This document shows, piece after piece, positions 9,895 through 22,215 of a DNA stretch of 64,000 bases. The notes below the pieces were generated by a model. It ran no database searches and was not told where the DNA came from. It saw only the letters and a list, made by a program, of their open reading frames with translations. The translations under genes were made by a program, and so were the position numbers. Source of the stretch: Adiantum capillus-veneris (lineage: Eukaryota > Streptophyta > Polypodiopsida > Polypodiales > Pteridaceae); assembly GCA_014529385.2 (NCBI GenBank), contig CM043952.1:61458119-61522118 (forward strand), written 5' to 3'. Numbering within the stretch: position 1 is the first letter of the stretch; each line of letters opens with the position of its first letter.

Positions 9895-11880
9895 ACCACA
9901 AGAAAGGATGCCCCCTGGCCCCTCTTCTCTTTTGCATTGGGTCGCATCCTCTAATAACGATGCTCAAAGTTACTATTGTGCGGGGTGAAATTCAAGACTT
10001 AACTTTTCTCAGCAACGACCAACTCTTGACCAAGATGCTCACAGATGACTCCCTCCTCTTTTTTAAAGCCTTCCCTCAAGTACTCAGGAAGGCACTAGAG
10101 ATTATGCATACATTTTCTATGGCTAAGGGGTCGAAGTGTAGTATTGAGAAGTCTAGGCTAATCTCCCTGACAAAAAACGACTCATTTGACCCACCGGTCT
10201 GGTCAGGGGAGATTGTGTCTAAAGGAAGGATATTTTAGCATGTGGGTGCCCCCTTGGGGGTGGACGTTACACACAAGCAAAGGTTCGAGTGGGTCCTGGA
10301 GAAGATACAAGGAAAAATGAGAAGGTGAGAGTATGTATTGCTTCCCTTCCCAAGTCGTGTTAGAGTGATCAATTCATTTATGCTTCCTTATATTAAATAG
10401 CCTTCACTAGCCCACTCCTCAAAATAGCCAAATGTAACTGGAAGGAGTTTTTGAAACCTATTAAAAGATTCTTATGGAGGAACAACACTAAAGACTCATC
10501 GTCGTGGCAATGATCAAAGTGACAAGTTATCGTTTGATCGCTGGTCCAAGGTGGCCTCAAAATTCTCAACCATGTTGTTCATGTTGAGGTCCCTCTGTGT
10601 CAAGTTTGTGGTTTCAATCGCAAAGCAAGACTAGTCCTGGGCTATCATGACCAAGGATATGGTAGACAAGTTAAAACTCTGCTATAAAGGTGGTAAGTGA
10701 AAAGGGATCAAGGTGCAAGACAAACTATTAGCCCCGAGGTGGTCTAGCCTCAGATTGGGTGGCATCACGGGAGAGCTGGTGCAAAAGTGCAATAGATAGA
10801 GCAACATGGGTACTGGAATGGGGTGAATTAACTAGATACTTCTAGAAGTCCTTCTTGCATTGGTCCCCTTGGCTATCTAAAGCTGTTGGTGTAATCATGA
10901 ACCCTTATTGGAGAGAAATTGCAAGAAGGATGAACAATAAAGGACTCCAGCGGTTAATCCACTTTTAAGATGGAAACAACAAGTGCTAGAAATCCTCTAA
11001 CCAAGTGGCTACCTAGTTTCAACGCAATGGCACTGTTACTAGACAATAGAGTTGTAGAAGGTCTAGACAATATTTTGATATTGATCTATGAATCTACTTT
11101 TTAGTGGAAAGCTTGAAAATGGCCCATGAGTAGCCAACCCTTTAAACCTCATACGAAGGGCATTTACCAAGCGTTAATACACAAGGCTGATTGGTTCGCC
11201 CCTTTGAACAAACAGTGGAAGAAACAATGGTTGGAAGCTCGATGGGTTGCGGTCATGAAGAACATTTGGAATCTTCAGTAGCCTCATTTTATGAAGGTAT
11301 TTTTGAGGAAGATATTGTGGGGGGGGTTTCTGACAGGCGTCAAGATTCAGACACGAGATATTGGGTTCAATAGATGTTCAAGGTGCAAATTGGCTAGCAA
11401 AGACCTCACTCACCTTTTCATGGAATTCCCAAAAATTAGAGGGCTAGCAGGGAAGGTGTGAAAATGGATACAAAGAACGTGGAAGATAGGGTTCTTCAAG
11501 AAGGATCTATGCCTTGATAGGAAATATTTTTGAAGTGTTGCACCTCTAATATGTACTCAAATTGTCGAATATTGTTTCTTCATCAATATCTGGAAGGCCA
11601 AGAATTGTCATCTCTTTGATAGAAACCTCTTTGTGGCTTTCTTCTCAAAGATTGTACAAGAAATTAAGGAGATAATATATGTGGTAGGTAAAATGCATAA
11701 CCTGGATGATTGGCTTATGGCGATCCTTGCCATCCAATCAAGCCTTGTTATGTGGAGAATTGGGCTTTTTCAAGGTAATAGTGCGTTACTAGGTACTTTT
11801 ATCTAGGCTCTACGTAACCATCTGTCTCTCAAGGCTTTGCATGAGCTTGAGGCTGATTTGTATATTTCTTGGTGACATTA
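9895..11880 (+). pseudogene. LINE (non-LTR) reverse transcriptase remnant, copy 1
   Basis: The frame around 9908 reads GCPLAPLLF, the RT block before the catalytic aspartates. It is followed by LTDDSLLFFKA, where the usual F/Y-A-D-D has become T-D-D, and then AKGSKCSIEKSRL. Further on, the segment around 10250-10450 matches the post-RT region in order (GAPLGVD, then GKMRR, then RVINSFMLPYI). The zinc-binding RT-associated domain lies at about 11205-11460 (KQWLEARW, MKVFLRKILW, C-x2-C in 'RCSRCKLASKDLTHLF'). Many stops and frame changes are present and the 5' half (endonuclease) is missing, so the copy is dead. It has the same 3' organisation as the copy at 59514-60640. Confidence 0.8.
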
Positions 11881-12601
11881 TAATACAATCACTCACAATT
11901 GTGAGTTTTGCACAGAAAAGAAAGGTGTTTTTTCCTCCCACACTGTGTATATGTTTAATAGTCTCTTATCACCAACCCTAAATCTAGCAAATACAAGTAT
12001 TTTAAAGGTGATTCAAACTCATGAAGTGAGGTCATTTTTTATAAAAAAAACGGTACTCATTTTGAGCATGGCTACCTTTGTGTAACGTCCAAAGATCGTC
12101 TTTACATTTCTCTCAATCTTGCGAGCAATTACTTGATTAGGTCTCCCCAATCTAAAAATAATAAAAATTCTTTTAAAACATATTAAGTGCATGAGTGAAT
12201 GGTTAGTTTAGGAAACGAAAAGACAGATGAAAGTAGAAAGTCAAAAGACATGTGAAGGTGAAAAGTCAAAAGATATATGAAGGTAGAAAGTGAAGAGACA
12301 TTTTATGTCCATATAAAGAGGTGTTTCTCTTCTCCTTTATTTTTTCTTTAGCATTTTCTTCACTTCAGTGTCCTCCCTCTCTCTCTCTCTCTCTCCCTCT
12401 CTCCCTCCCTCCCTCTCCCTCCGTCTTTCCTAGCTAATATTGTTGTAAATGTACGTACTTCATCATTGCTTGTTGCTACGTGCTATAGACTAGCACATCG
12501 TTTTTGTTGTTGTTGAGAGAATCTTTGAATTAGGAACACCTTTTCATTTTTGTATGTTGATTAGGCCTTCAATCTTAGAAAAACAAAAATCCCTTCAAAA
12601 C
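11881..12601 (+). repeat. LINE 3' tail / target region shared with copy 2
   Basis: A non-coding tail contains repeated 'gaaaagacagatgaaagtag aaagtcaaaagac'-type units (12225-12300), a CT-rich tract (12378-12420) and the sentence 'tctcttctcctttattttttc'. The same series recurs after LINE copy 2 (60630-60690 and 60905-60960). The motif 'gtttaggaaa(c/t)gaaaagac' occurs here at 12205 and again just after the copia insertion at 59490, so the tail is at least partly duplicated in tandem. Confidence 0.65.
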
Positions 12602-12606
12602 ATCTT

Positions 12607-12833
12607 TGTTACCGTATACATGTGGTAGTGATGTGTGTGAACACACTAGGACCGTTGGGGCCTTTTTTCCCTCTTTAGGAGGTTTTTTCCCTCGTGCATT
12701 GTATATACCCCCATCACTCTAGGGCTATCCATTTTTCCATTGCACACTAAGTAATACACTCTCTGTTGTGTGCCTTGAGCTTCCTTCGTCTTCTCCAAGC
12801 TGTGTACGTTTCCTTGCAACCCTAATTCCAACA
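12607..12833 (+). repeat. 5' LTR of the split copia (227 bp)
   Basis: It starts TGTTACC and ends TTCCAACA, the TG...CA termini of LTRs. It is immediately followed by a Met-tRNA primer-binding site. A TATA-like 'gtatatac' lies in the middle. Confidence 0.92.
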
Positions 12834-12834
12834 A

Positions 12835-12847
12835 TTGGTATCAGAGC
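12835..12847 (+). other. Primer-binding site, initiator Met tRNA type
   Basis: TTGGTATCAGAGC begins one base after the LTR. TGGTATCAGAGC is the standard plant copia primer site complementary to initiator Met tRNA. Confidence 0.9.
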
Positions 12848-13194
12848 AGGTCACATCCTCCCGGGTTTAGTTGCCAACGTCGCCAAAACACCCCTGTTTG
12901 TTTTTTTAGATTTCAATGAGCTTTGGCGACAAGTTAATACAAAATTTGGGATAGCTCGTTGAGCTGAGCTTGGTCTGCTCATAATTTCATTCGGGGCTCA
13001 TTTTGACCTCCGTTTCCACTACAACCAGGTCTGCACATGCAGTTTTGTCATTTTGTGCAAAATTTCTATCAGTGTCAATTACTGCATAACAGATCTCATA
13101 TAGTCTACTGCGGGTTGTGCTATATAGCACGTCCTCGTCCCACTCAGTTTCTCCTCATTTTGGGCAATTTTCACATCAAGTGCAGGGATTTTCC

Positions 13195-13614
13195 ATGGCT
13201 GACAACAAGATAGATGTGTTCAAGATGTTTGTTGCAAAGTACAAATTGGATGGGGACAATTACCCTATGTGGTCTTACATGATGTAACATGTACTTGTGT
13301 CAGGGGAGTTTGGAAGATCGTGCAAGGCATTGATGTACGTCCTGGTACTGTGGATACAGGTGATGTTGAGGATGCTCCAGGTTTTGCTCTACCAGGGTTG
13401 CTGCTGTCAGAGTTGTTTTGCCTACGGCTAAGTAGGCTCACTGTGATGTAAGAGGTGCGCAGGCTCATGCATTGATTTCATTGTCTGTGAAGTGCACTAT
13501 CACTCCTCACATTCATTCAGCAAAATCTGCAAAACAGGTTTGGGATATTCTAGTAGGTCTTTATGCAAGCCGCAATGAGGCTAAAATTTCTTTGTTGTTG
13601 ATTGCGTAAAGAGC
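13195..13614 (+). pseudogene. gag: Copia gag, 5' fragment
   Basis: The start is ATG at 13195 (MADNKIDVFKMF), homologous to the intact copy's MAENNNTDVFKMF at 17671. It continues with KLDGDNYPMW and the start of the conserved gag domain. Stops and frameshifts occur soon after ('YMM' is followed by a stop near 13288). The reading is cut at 13614 by the gypsy LTR. The continuation is at 55314, about 42 kb away. Confidence 0.85.
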
Positions 13615-13904
13615 TGTTAACCCTCACAGAAAACCTATCACCTTTGACGGACGCATGTTATTTATTTGATTGAGTCATGGACCGGGCTTGTCGGTCCAAT
13701 AGGTGTGTAGGTGATCATCGATGAGAGGCATACCACTTATCTTATTTTTACAGTAGTTTTGCAACGATCGGTCACTATGGGTGCCCATGTGTGAATGGGT
13801 CAAACTCTTATAAAAGGTCCATTTGACCTAAAAATCCTCATTCTATTAGGTGTAAGCTACGAAGTGCTCTTGCTCAGTCTTTGTCTCCTTCTCCTTCATG
13901 TGCT

Positions 13905-13978
<74 letters not shown>

Positions 13979-14249
13979 CTAGAGAGAGAGAGAGAGAGTG
14001 TGTGTGTGTGTGTGTGTGCGCGTAATCGAGCATTGTGGCGGCAGCGAGGCGGTTAAGAGCGGCATTGACGATGGCTCCTTCTTCTTCACAACAAAGGATC
14101 CTTCACAACAAAAGCATTGAGCGGTGAGTGACACACTATTGTTTCTTGGAGCTTTCTAGGACTCTCTAGCTATGTGCTTGCAGCCTTTCGAGGCTCGCAC
14201 ATAGTGCACAAGAAAGTTCCCACCTTCGACACGTGCGGCAAAGTGTACA
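13615..14249 (+). repeat. Gypsy family B LTR, copy 1 (5' LTR)
   Basis: It begins TGTTAACCCTCAC, as does the LTR at 54123, and ends just before a degenerate Asp-type primer site. It contains a TATA box TATAAAA at 13809-13815 and, about 95 bp downstream, a compound (TG)n(GA)n(TG)n tract (13908-14018). It interrupts the copia gag. No matching 5-bp duplication is visible because the copia sequence at the far junction is deleted. Confidence 0.85.
13908..14018. repeat. LTR-internal (TG)n(GA)n(TG)n microsatellite
   Basis: TG repeats cover about 13908-13975, GA repeats 13981-13998 and TG repeats 13999-14018. The same compound tract lies at the equivalent place in all four family-B LTRs seen here. 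Confidence 0.95.
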
Positions 14250-14252
14250 TTT

Positions 14253-14271
14253 TTTGCACCGCTGCCAGGGA
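14253..14271 (+). other. Degenerate primer-binding site, Asp tRNA type
   Basis: TTGCACCGCTGCCAGGGAA resembles the TGGCGCCGTTGCCGGGGA primer site of Athila/Tat-like gypsy elements. The copies at 31508 and 54784 are closer to that consensus. Confidence 0.6.
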
Positions 14272-15189
14272 ATGCCTTGCATTAAGCTTGGCAAGCACTC
14301 AATGCTACCTTTGGAAGCCTTTCTTCCATCTGCTTTCTTTTCTTTTGTTGAGTTGTGTGAGAACTTTTAAGTGGCTGCAAAGGGAAGATTAGCAGGTTTT
14401 TGTTAGCTTTGATTAATGGCCATAAGCTTCTGTTAGTGCTACATTGTACACATTTTGTTAGTTTTGCAAGATCTATAATGTGCAGGTGTTAGTAAATCTG
14501 TTAGTGAGTGTAGACAATGAGAAGTAGAGTAAACAGTGAGATGTAGAGTTGATTGTCTGTGAGTGTGCAGTGTACTGTGTTAGATAGTGTGATAGCAAAG
14601 GTAGTTAGTGCTAATTAGCTATTAATTAGTTGCAAGGAGGTTAGATAGAGCTCCTAGCAGCTGTTGTGTGTGTGGGAGCTCGGCGTCCACGCAGCCACAT
14701 TATCCTCAAAAAAAGATTTTTTGAAAAAGTTTTTCCACAAAAAAGAAAAAATGCTCGGACATGTTGAGACCAAAAAGAAAACCCAAAACAAAAAAGAAAA
14801 TAAAAAAATATTATTTTAAAGGAAGGGATCAGGATCTTTCCCCAAGCCCAAGCCTCAGTCCTCAGTCTTATGATATACTATACACACTACTTTATATATA
14901 AAGATTGGGACCTCAAGTAAAGGGAGGGCGTGTGTGGAAAGTTCCTCAAGTCCTCCACCATTCCCTTTACACTCACCCTTTGGACTTACTAATTATAGCC
15001 CTCTCCCCACCTAGGAAAAGATTAGTTTTAGGATTGGGGACTGAAAAGCATGGCACATCCCTCGAACCAAGACGCTTGTTTTGAGATATCACATGCCATA
15101 TTCCGTGGCTTGGTTAAAAAGAGAGATTAAAAATCACAAAAAATTTGGATTGTAAACACCTAAAAAACTAAATGAGTGGCTTTCACGGG
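14272..15189 (+). other. Untranslated leader of gypsy copy 1
   Basis: The region is G/T-rich with repeated 'tgttagt' and 'gtgagtgt' words, then purine-rich, between the primer site and gag. The corresponding leader is at 31530-32329. No coding function is seen. Confidence 0.6.
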
Positions 15190-16140
15190 CACTCACCAAC
15201 ACTTCTAGAGTGTTGAGGTCATGTACACCTACGTTTTGGTCGTGTGCTAGAGGACGAGCACATAGAGAGTGTCTCCATTTACGCGGGCACCCATTATTCC
15301 TCCACCTTAGGCTCTAGGCCCTCAACAGGAACCCAAGGTCGTACCACTCAAGACCCACATATTGCGTCAAGTGACTCTTCCTCTAACTATGGCTTCATAG
15401 AGGGTTACCTGATGCCTAATCTTGATACTCAAGCCAAGACATGCATGCCATGGGCCCATGATCCATGTCAAGCGTGCTTAGCCGCGTGAAGGAATCCTTT
15501 AGTAGAGACACTCACTCCAAACATGGAGCTAACAATCTAAATGAGGGGGGTGGGGAAGTAAATTTGCCATTCATGACCAACATAGACCCCATGCTCCTAG
15601 AGAGTGTGTACACGAATACTCCATTCACTGCACCCCCTGACTCTTCAAAGTTATTCCTCTCCGAGAGGTTATATTACATGATGGTAGAAGCCTTGCCGAA
15701 GTTCAATAGGTTGAGCGGTATATCATTGCGGCTAGGGAAAAGGAAATCAAGAGCTTACATAGGGCAGATCAACAAAGAGAGTTAAAAGAAAAAGCCTCTA
15801 TGTCAACATCCATGCTACGAGAGCAATCGAGTGCTCCTGAATAAGCGACCACTAAGGTCAACCCATAGAGAGCCACTTTGCATCTAGTTCAAAAGACACC
15901 CCTACCACCTCAATCTTAGATAGAGAGTTCCTAAATGAGAACTAGGAGTACGAACTACAAACGAAAACTCTAACCGACCTATACACAGGTCACACCTATC
16001 ATGTGGGTTGGTTAGAAGTCCTACAATCAACATTGGGTGCTACTAGCATAGAGGAGCAACAACAAAGAGTTTGTGATGTCATTCATAGGGTTATTGAGCT
16101 AGAGAGATAGAACAAAGGGATCCACATGCCTTCAATGGGT
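15190..16140 (+). pseudogene. gag: Gypsy copy 1 gag, 5' part
   Basis: Translated pieces such as SRPSTGTQGRTTQDPHIASS and EGYLMPNLDTQ align with the gag N-terminus of the longer copy at 32330 (GSGPSATQGSTNQDPNIAAS, EGFPMPNPDS). Stops and frameshifts occur throughout (for example the stop at 15487). Near 16140 the sequence jumps straight to RNase H sequence, so the gag C-terminus, protease and reverse transcriptase are deleted. Confidence 0.75.
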
Positions 16141-16149
16141 CCAATTAAT

Positions 16150-17081
16150 TTTTGCTCCAATTTTGCAAGCCCTTGACTGGAGAAAAATATTTCATGTTCA
16201 TGTTGATGCATCAGCCTATGCCATAGGATGCATACTAGCCCAACAAGGAGATAAGAAAATGGATTTCCCCATTTGATACTCTAGCCGATAGCTAAACAAC
16301 ACAGAGAAAAACTATACCACTACAAAAAGAGAAGTTCTAAGAATGATATATACTATCAAAAAATTTAGACACTAACTTCTTGCAAACAAGTTTGTTTCCT
16401 TCGTGGATCACCAAGCATTGCTATATCTAGTAAACAAACCTTGCAACACTGGAAAAATTGTTCACTAGTTTATAGTATTGCTTGAGTTTGACTTCATGGT
16501 AGTCGTAGAAAAGGGGACTAGATAGACACACGAGTAGATCATCTTTCACGATTGTTTCATGGGGAAGCACCTGAGGGTGTCGATGATGATCTTCCCAATT
16601 TGTATCTGTTTAGTATCTAAATGGTTTCGAGATGGAGCGAAGAGGTCATTCTTCTACTCACCATCGGGTCATTACAGAAAGACAACCATCAATTAAACAT
16701 CAAACACAAGATCTCCAGCTTTTAGTAGGACGATTGTACAAACACGGTAAGGATAGGATATTGAGACTGTGTACAGCCCAAAGAATCCACCTACTATCTC
16801 AAAGAGGCTCATATACAAAATACGGGATTTCACAATGGAGCAATGCAGACAGGCCAATTGACTAGACTGGGAGTCTACTAGCCAAACATGGCACATAGTT
16901 TCCATACATATGTAAAATCGTGTGATGGCTGTACAAAACAACCTCCAGTGGAACATGCCACTCGGTTTTGGAATACAAGCACCCAAATGGAGTACTCACG
17001 TAGCTGAGTACTTACAAAACAAGACCTTTCCTGAGGGATGGGGCATGGCAAGAATAAAAAATGTAGAAGAAGAGGCCAAAC
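16150..17081 (+). pseudogene. pol: Gypsy copy 1 RNase H and integrase start
   Basis: After the internal deletion the sequence encodes FHVHVDASAYAIGCILAQQ, then a decayed NYTTTKREVLRMIYTIKKF and FVDHQALLYLVNKPC. These are the conserved segments of gypsy RNase H (the DAS aspartate, the T-x-R-E segment and the DHQ segment). Stop codons are frequent. The linker towards the integrase zinc finger is recognisable to 17081, where the young copia element has inserted. The reading resumes at 22216. Confidence 0.8.
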
Positions 17082-17308
17082 TGTTACCATATACATGTGG
17101 TAGTGATGTGTGTGAACACACTAGGACCGCCGGGGCATTTTTTCCCTCTTTAGGAGGTTTTTTCCCCCGTGCATTGTATATACACCCATCACTCTAGGGC
17201 TATCTATCTTTCCATTGCACACTAACTAAAACACTCTCTATTGTGTGCCTTGAGCTTCCTTCGTCTTCTCCAAGCTGTGTGTGTTTCTCTGCAACCCTAA
17301 TTCCAACA
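17082..17308 (+). repeat. Copia 5' LTR
   Basis: Starts TGTTACC and ends TTCCAACA, 227 bp. A TATA-like 'gtatatac' precedes the middle of the LTR. Confidence 0.95.
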
Positions 17309-17309
17309 A

Positions 17310-17322
17310 TTGGTATCAGAGC
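17310..17322 (+). other. Primer-binding site, Met tRNA type
   Basis: TTGGTATCAGAGC lies one base after the 5' LTR. Confidence 0.93.
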
Positions 17323-17670
17323 AGGTCACGTCCTCCCGGGCTTAGTCGCCAGCTGCTCCAGCACAAGCCTACTAACTTTCTCCGATTTCAGTGAGCTTTT
17401 GCGAGCGTTCGTAGGTCGACAAAAATTTTGAGACGGCTTGAAAAGCTTGGTCTGCTCAGAATTTTGATTTGGGCTCATTTCGGCCTCCGTTTCCACTACA
17501 GGCAGTACTGCACAGGCTATTTCGTCATTTTGTACAGAATTTCTGTCAGTGCCGTTTTCTGCATAACAGGCGCCTTATAGTCTTCTACGGTTTGTGCTAT
17601 ATAGCACAGGTTGTTCCCGCTCCGTTTCTCCTATTTTCGGGTAGTTTTCACATCAGGTGCAGCATTTACC

Positions 17671-20600
17671 ATGGCTGAAAACAACAACACAGATGTGTTC
17701 AAGATGTTTGCTGTTGAGGACAGGTTGGATGGGGACAACTACCCTATGTGGGCTTATATGATGCAACATGTTCTTGTGTCAAAGGGTGTTTGGAACATTG
17801 TGCAGGGCATTGATGTACGTCCTGGTTCTGACGATGTAGGCGATGTTGAGGATGTTGCAAGTCTTGCTACAAGGATTGCAGTTGTTAGAGTTGTTTTGCC
17901 TACGGCAGAACAAGCTCGTTGGGATGTTAAGGATGCGCAGGCTCATGCATTGATTGCGTTGTCTGTGAAGCGTACCATTGTTTCTCACATCCGTTTAGCA
18001 AAATCTGCAAAACAGGCTTGGGATATTCTAGCAGGTCTTTATGCAAGCCACAATGAGGCTAAAATTGCTTTGCTGCGTAAAGAGTTGGAGTCGAATATTA
18101 TGCATGAGGAAGATGATATGGACACTTTCCTTGCTAGTGTCAAGGATATCAATGAGCAACTTATTTCTGCAAGTGAAGTCATTTCAGATAGTTACCTTGT
18201 GCAGACTATTCTTGATGCCTTACCAGATTCTTACCAGACTTTTGCTAGTACTTGGAGACTTATGACCCAAGGAAATCCAGAAGTTGTCAAGTTTGATGCA
18301 TTATGCACATTGCTATTGCAAGAGTCACTTTCTAGAAAAAACAGTACTAGGCAGCGTGCACTTGAACAGGCTTTTATTGATTCTCAAAGAAAGGGTGGTA
18401 ACAGTAATGCAGCCACTTCTTATGGTTCTGCTGTGAGTGGGAAAAATTCTGTTCCTAATGCTTCTGCTGGCAGCACTTCGTCTGGAAATTCTGGTGATAA
18501 GGGCAAAAAGAAGATGCGTTGCCATTATTGTAAAGCCAATGATCACTTGATCAAGTCGTGTCCTAAGTTGAAGGCCAAAGAGGCTAAGAAGAAAGAGGGT
18601 GGTTCCACTGCAAATGCTGGTTCCTCTACAAATGCAGCCATTGTTGAGTCTTCTGTGAAAGGAGACTGTGTTGTTGATGTTGATGCAGAATGGGCTTTTA
18701 GCGCAGAGTGCACTTACAATCCTGCTGTCCATGATGAATGCTTGTCAGTTGCTGCAGATTCACATGTGTGGTATTTCGACAGTGGTGCTACAAAGCACAT
18801 TACCTCACATCGTGAATTGTTTACCTCTCTTGAGTCTGTCCCTCATGGGAATTCAGTCACTTGTGCCACCAACGCCTCCTATCCAGTTTAGGGAGTTGGA
18901 AAGATTGTGCTCACTACTGCTAATGGCAGTTCCTTCACACTTGTTGATGCACTTTATGTACCTAGGATCAAGAAGAATCTCTTGTCTGTATCCGCACTTG
19001 CTAGACTTGGACTTGTAGTCAAATTTGTGGATCATAGATGTACAGTTCATGATCTCAGTTTTGGTGATGAAATTGTTGCATCTGGCCTTTTGTGTCGTGG
19101 GCTGTATAAGCTCACTTTGTATGACAAGTGTAGACAAAATTTTGCAAATGTTGTTGCAGATTCAAGGGCTATTTCGGATGCAAAACTTTGGCATGCACGT
19201 TTTCGTCATCTGAATTTTGCCAGTTTGCTGCGTTTGCAAAAATCTGATATGGTCGCTTCTTTGCCACCTCTTGAAGCACCTGTCAAACATGTTTGTGAAG
19301 GCTGTATTTTGGGTAAGATGCAGCGTTCTAAGTTTCCAAAGGATGGTTCAGTTCGGGCCACATGCAGGTTGAAGCTTGTGCATAGTGATGTTTGTGGGCC
19401 CATGCAAACTCCGTCCTTGGGCAATTACCTGTACTTCGTGACTTTCATAGATGATTACTCCAGTCATGCATGGGTATTTCCGCTTAAAGCGAAGTCCGAA
19501 GTTTTTATGTGCTTCAAACAATTTCTCGCTATGGCTGTCTGATCGAGGGGGGGAGTATATGTCTCATGAATTTAATGCATTTCTGGCTAGTCGTGGGATA
19601 AAACACCAATGTACAGTGCCTTATACACCTCACCAAAATGGTGTTGCTGAGAGGAAAAACAGGTCACTGACGGAAATGGCACGATGTATGGTCAAAAGTC
19701 AAGCTTTGCCGCATTCTTTTTGGCTTGAGGCCATTATGTGTGCCACTTATGTACTTAACAGGTGTCCTACGAAAGCTTTGCAGTCTATTACTCCATATGA
19801 AGCATGGCATGATAGAAAACCTTCTATTGAGCACATGCGTGTTTTTGGTTGTTTGGCATATGCTTTGGTGCCACAAGTGCAGCGCAGAAATTGGATGATA
19901 AGGCTATCAAATGTATTTTCGTTGGTTATAGTGCTGAAAGCAAAGGTTACATGTTGTATCATCCGCAAACAAAACGTATTCTGGTTTCTCGGGATGTAGT
20001 GTTTGTGGAAGATTCTGTTCAGCCCTTGCTGTCATGTACTAGAGACAATAATGTAAGCTCACAAGACATTTATGACACTTTGTTGCCTCTTTTCAGTGGT
20101 GGAAATACGAATGTAAGTTCCAATGAGGCAAATGTACAGCCTATGGGGTTTCTGAAAATGTTCTAGATCAGCCTATTATTACTGATGCAGATGTACATGA
20201 TGTACTTGATGAGGAAAGGGCTGAAAATGAGCAGGCTAGAGGTATGCCAAAATGGCTGCTGCACACTTTGTGTGACAGTAAATTGGATGCACGTTTGTCT
20301 AGTCGTACGCGTTCAGGCTCTCGCCATGCATCTTATGCATCAGATTGTTATGCTTTGGCTTACATGATGTTGAGGAGCCTCTGACTTTTGATGAAGCACA
20401 AAATTCAGAAAATTGGATGACTGCCATGCAATCAGAATATGATGCACTTATAGAAAATGACACATGGACTTTATGTGATTTGCCTCCTGGCAAAAACGCC
20501 ATTGGTACAAAGTGGGTTTACAAGTTGAAACGCAAGCCGGATGGTGAGATCGATCGCCATAAGGCTCGACTTGTTGCAAAGGGTTATGCACAGCAAAAAG

Positions 20601-21913
20601 GCATAGATTATGAAGAGAATTTTGCTCCCACTTGTCGTATGACTACTGTGCGTTTTCTACGTGCATTGGCAGCTCATTTTGGTTGGGATGTACATCAATC
20701 AGACATTGTTACAGCTTTCTTGAATGGTGACATATTTGAGGAAGTTTATGTAACGCAGCCTCGCGGTTTTTTCATAAAAGGACAAGAGGACAAAGTGTGC
20801 AAATGTAACAAGGCTTTGTATGGGTTGAAGCAATCTCCTCGTGCTTGGTATGAGAAAGCTGACACTCATTTGGTCAAACAAGGCTTTCGTAATAGTCCAA
20901 CAGAAAGCACATTGTATGTAAAGTGTGAGGGTGATGTACTTCTCATTGTGGTTCTTTATGTTGATGATTTGTTGATCACTGGACCAAATGAGAGACATAT
21001 TGCTGAATTTAAGGCTGATTTGAATGCTACTTTCAAGATGAAAGATTTGGGACTGTTGCATCATTATTTGGGTATACAGTTTAAGCAGTGTGATGGTGGT
21101 ATTGCTTTGTGTCAGAAAAGTTACATAAAGACATTGCTATGTAAGTTTGGACTTGAGGATTGCAAACCTATTGCCACTCCCATGGAAACAGGTTTGAAGT
21201 TGAGTCTACATGATGCTGGTGATCCTGCTGATGTCACTCTTTACCAAACCGTTGTTGGCTGCCTCATTTATGTATGCAACACGAGGCCAGATATTCAGTT
21301 TGCAGTCTCACAAGTCAGCAGATTTATGCATAGCCCAGGGTCTAAGCATTGGCAGGCTGTCAAGAGGATTTTCCACTACCTTCATGGCACTTTACATCTT
21401 GGCTTGTTTTATCCCAAGGGGGGATCATTGCCGCCAGACCTACATGCTTTTTTGGACTCAGATTGGGCTGGTTGTTTTGACACGTGAGTGTCCACAAGTG
21501 GTTTTTGTTTCATGCTTGGCAGTTCATGTATATCATGGTTGAGCAAGAAGCAACCTATTGTGGCCACTTCGAGTTGTGAGGCTGAGTACAGGGCAGTCTT
21601 CACAGCTACGGTTGAGTGTGTATGGCTCAGACGCCTTATGGCTGATTTGGGTGTTGGACAGGACACTGCCAACACTATCTACACTGACAGTCAGAGTGCA
21701 TAGGCAGTTGTGAGGAACCCAGTTTTTCATGCTCGCACAAAGCACATTGAGGTGCATTACCACTATGTCAGGGAGAGGCTCTCAGCAGGAGAGATCAGCT
21801 TGGCTTATGTGCCAACACAGGACAACCTTGCAGATCTTTTAACAAAGGCATTGTCTCGTGAGAAGCTTGAAGCTTTCCGCAAAGCTTTGGGCTTACTCCC
21901 CTTTGTGGACTGA
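17671..21913 (+). pseudogene. gag-pol: Copia gag-pol polyprotein, few lesions
   Basis: ATG at 17671 (MAENNNTDVFKMF) is chosen because the older copy starts at the same point. Domains in order: the gag capsid-like domain; a CCHC zinc knuckle CHYCKANDHLIKSC (about 18520); protease WYFDSGATKHIT (18770); integrase zinc finger ending CEGCILGKM, with core HSDVCGP, SDRGGEY and HQNGVAERKNR; RT from about 20380 with LYVDDLLITG (20960) and the ALYGLKQSPRAWY segment; RNase H with LDSDWAG and SSCEAEY; C-terminus TKALSREKLEAF. Lesions: a stop at 18889 (CAG to TAG relative to the sister copy), a deletion in the integrase core near 19525, frameshifts near 19870 and 20160, and stops at 21485 and 21701. It makes virus-like particles and cDNA when intact; this copy cannot encode a full polyprotein. 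Confidence 0.93.
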
Positions 21914-21977
21914 TCCTGTCCTCAGGGCATGGCACTTCCCTTTACTCATGTGTCAGCTCTCGTTCACCGCATCACTC

Positions 21978-21988
21978 CAGGGGGGATT
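21978..21988 (+). other. Copia polypurine tract
   Basis: The purine run AGGGGGGATT-like (ccaggggggattt) lies directly before the 3' LTR and is the plus-strand primer site. Confidence 0.85.
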
Positions 21989-22215
21989 TGTTACCATATA
22001 CATGTGGTAGTGATGTGTGTGAACATACTAGGACCGCCAGGGCATTTTTTCCCTCTTTAGGAGGTTTTTTCCCCCGTGAATTGTATATACGCCCATCACT
22101 CTAGGGCTATCTATCTTTCCATTGCACACTAAGTAAAACACTCTCTATTGTGTGCCTTGAGCTTCCTTCATCTTCTCCAAGATGTGTGTGTTTCTCTGCA
22201 ACCCTAATTCCAACA
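21989..22215 (+). repeat. Copia 3' LTR
   Basis: 227 bp, same termini as the 5' LTR, followed by the CAAAC target duplication. Confidence 0.95.

Larger units (their letters stand above)
17082..22215 (+). mobile_element. Complete copia retrotransposon, LTR to LTR
   Basis: Two 227-bp LTRs (17082-17308 and 21989-22215) differ at 7 positions by my count, about 3 percent. A 5-bp target duplication CAAAC flanks the element (17077-17081 and 22216-22220). Primer-binding site, gag, protease, integrase, reverse transcriptase, RNase H and polypurine tract follow in copia order. It lies inside the pol of gypsy copy 1, so it is younger than that element. The same family forms the split element at 12607-59468. 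Confidence 0.95.
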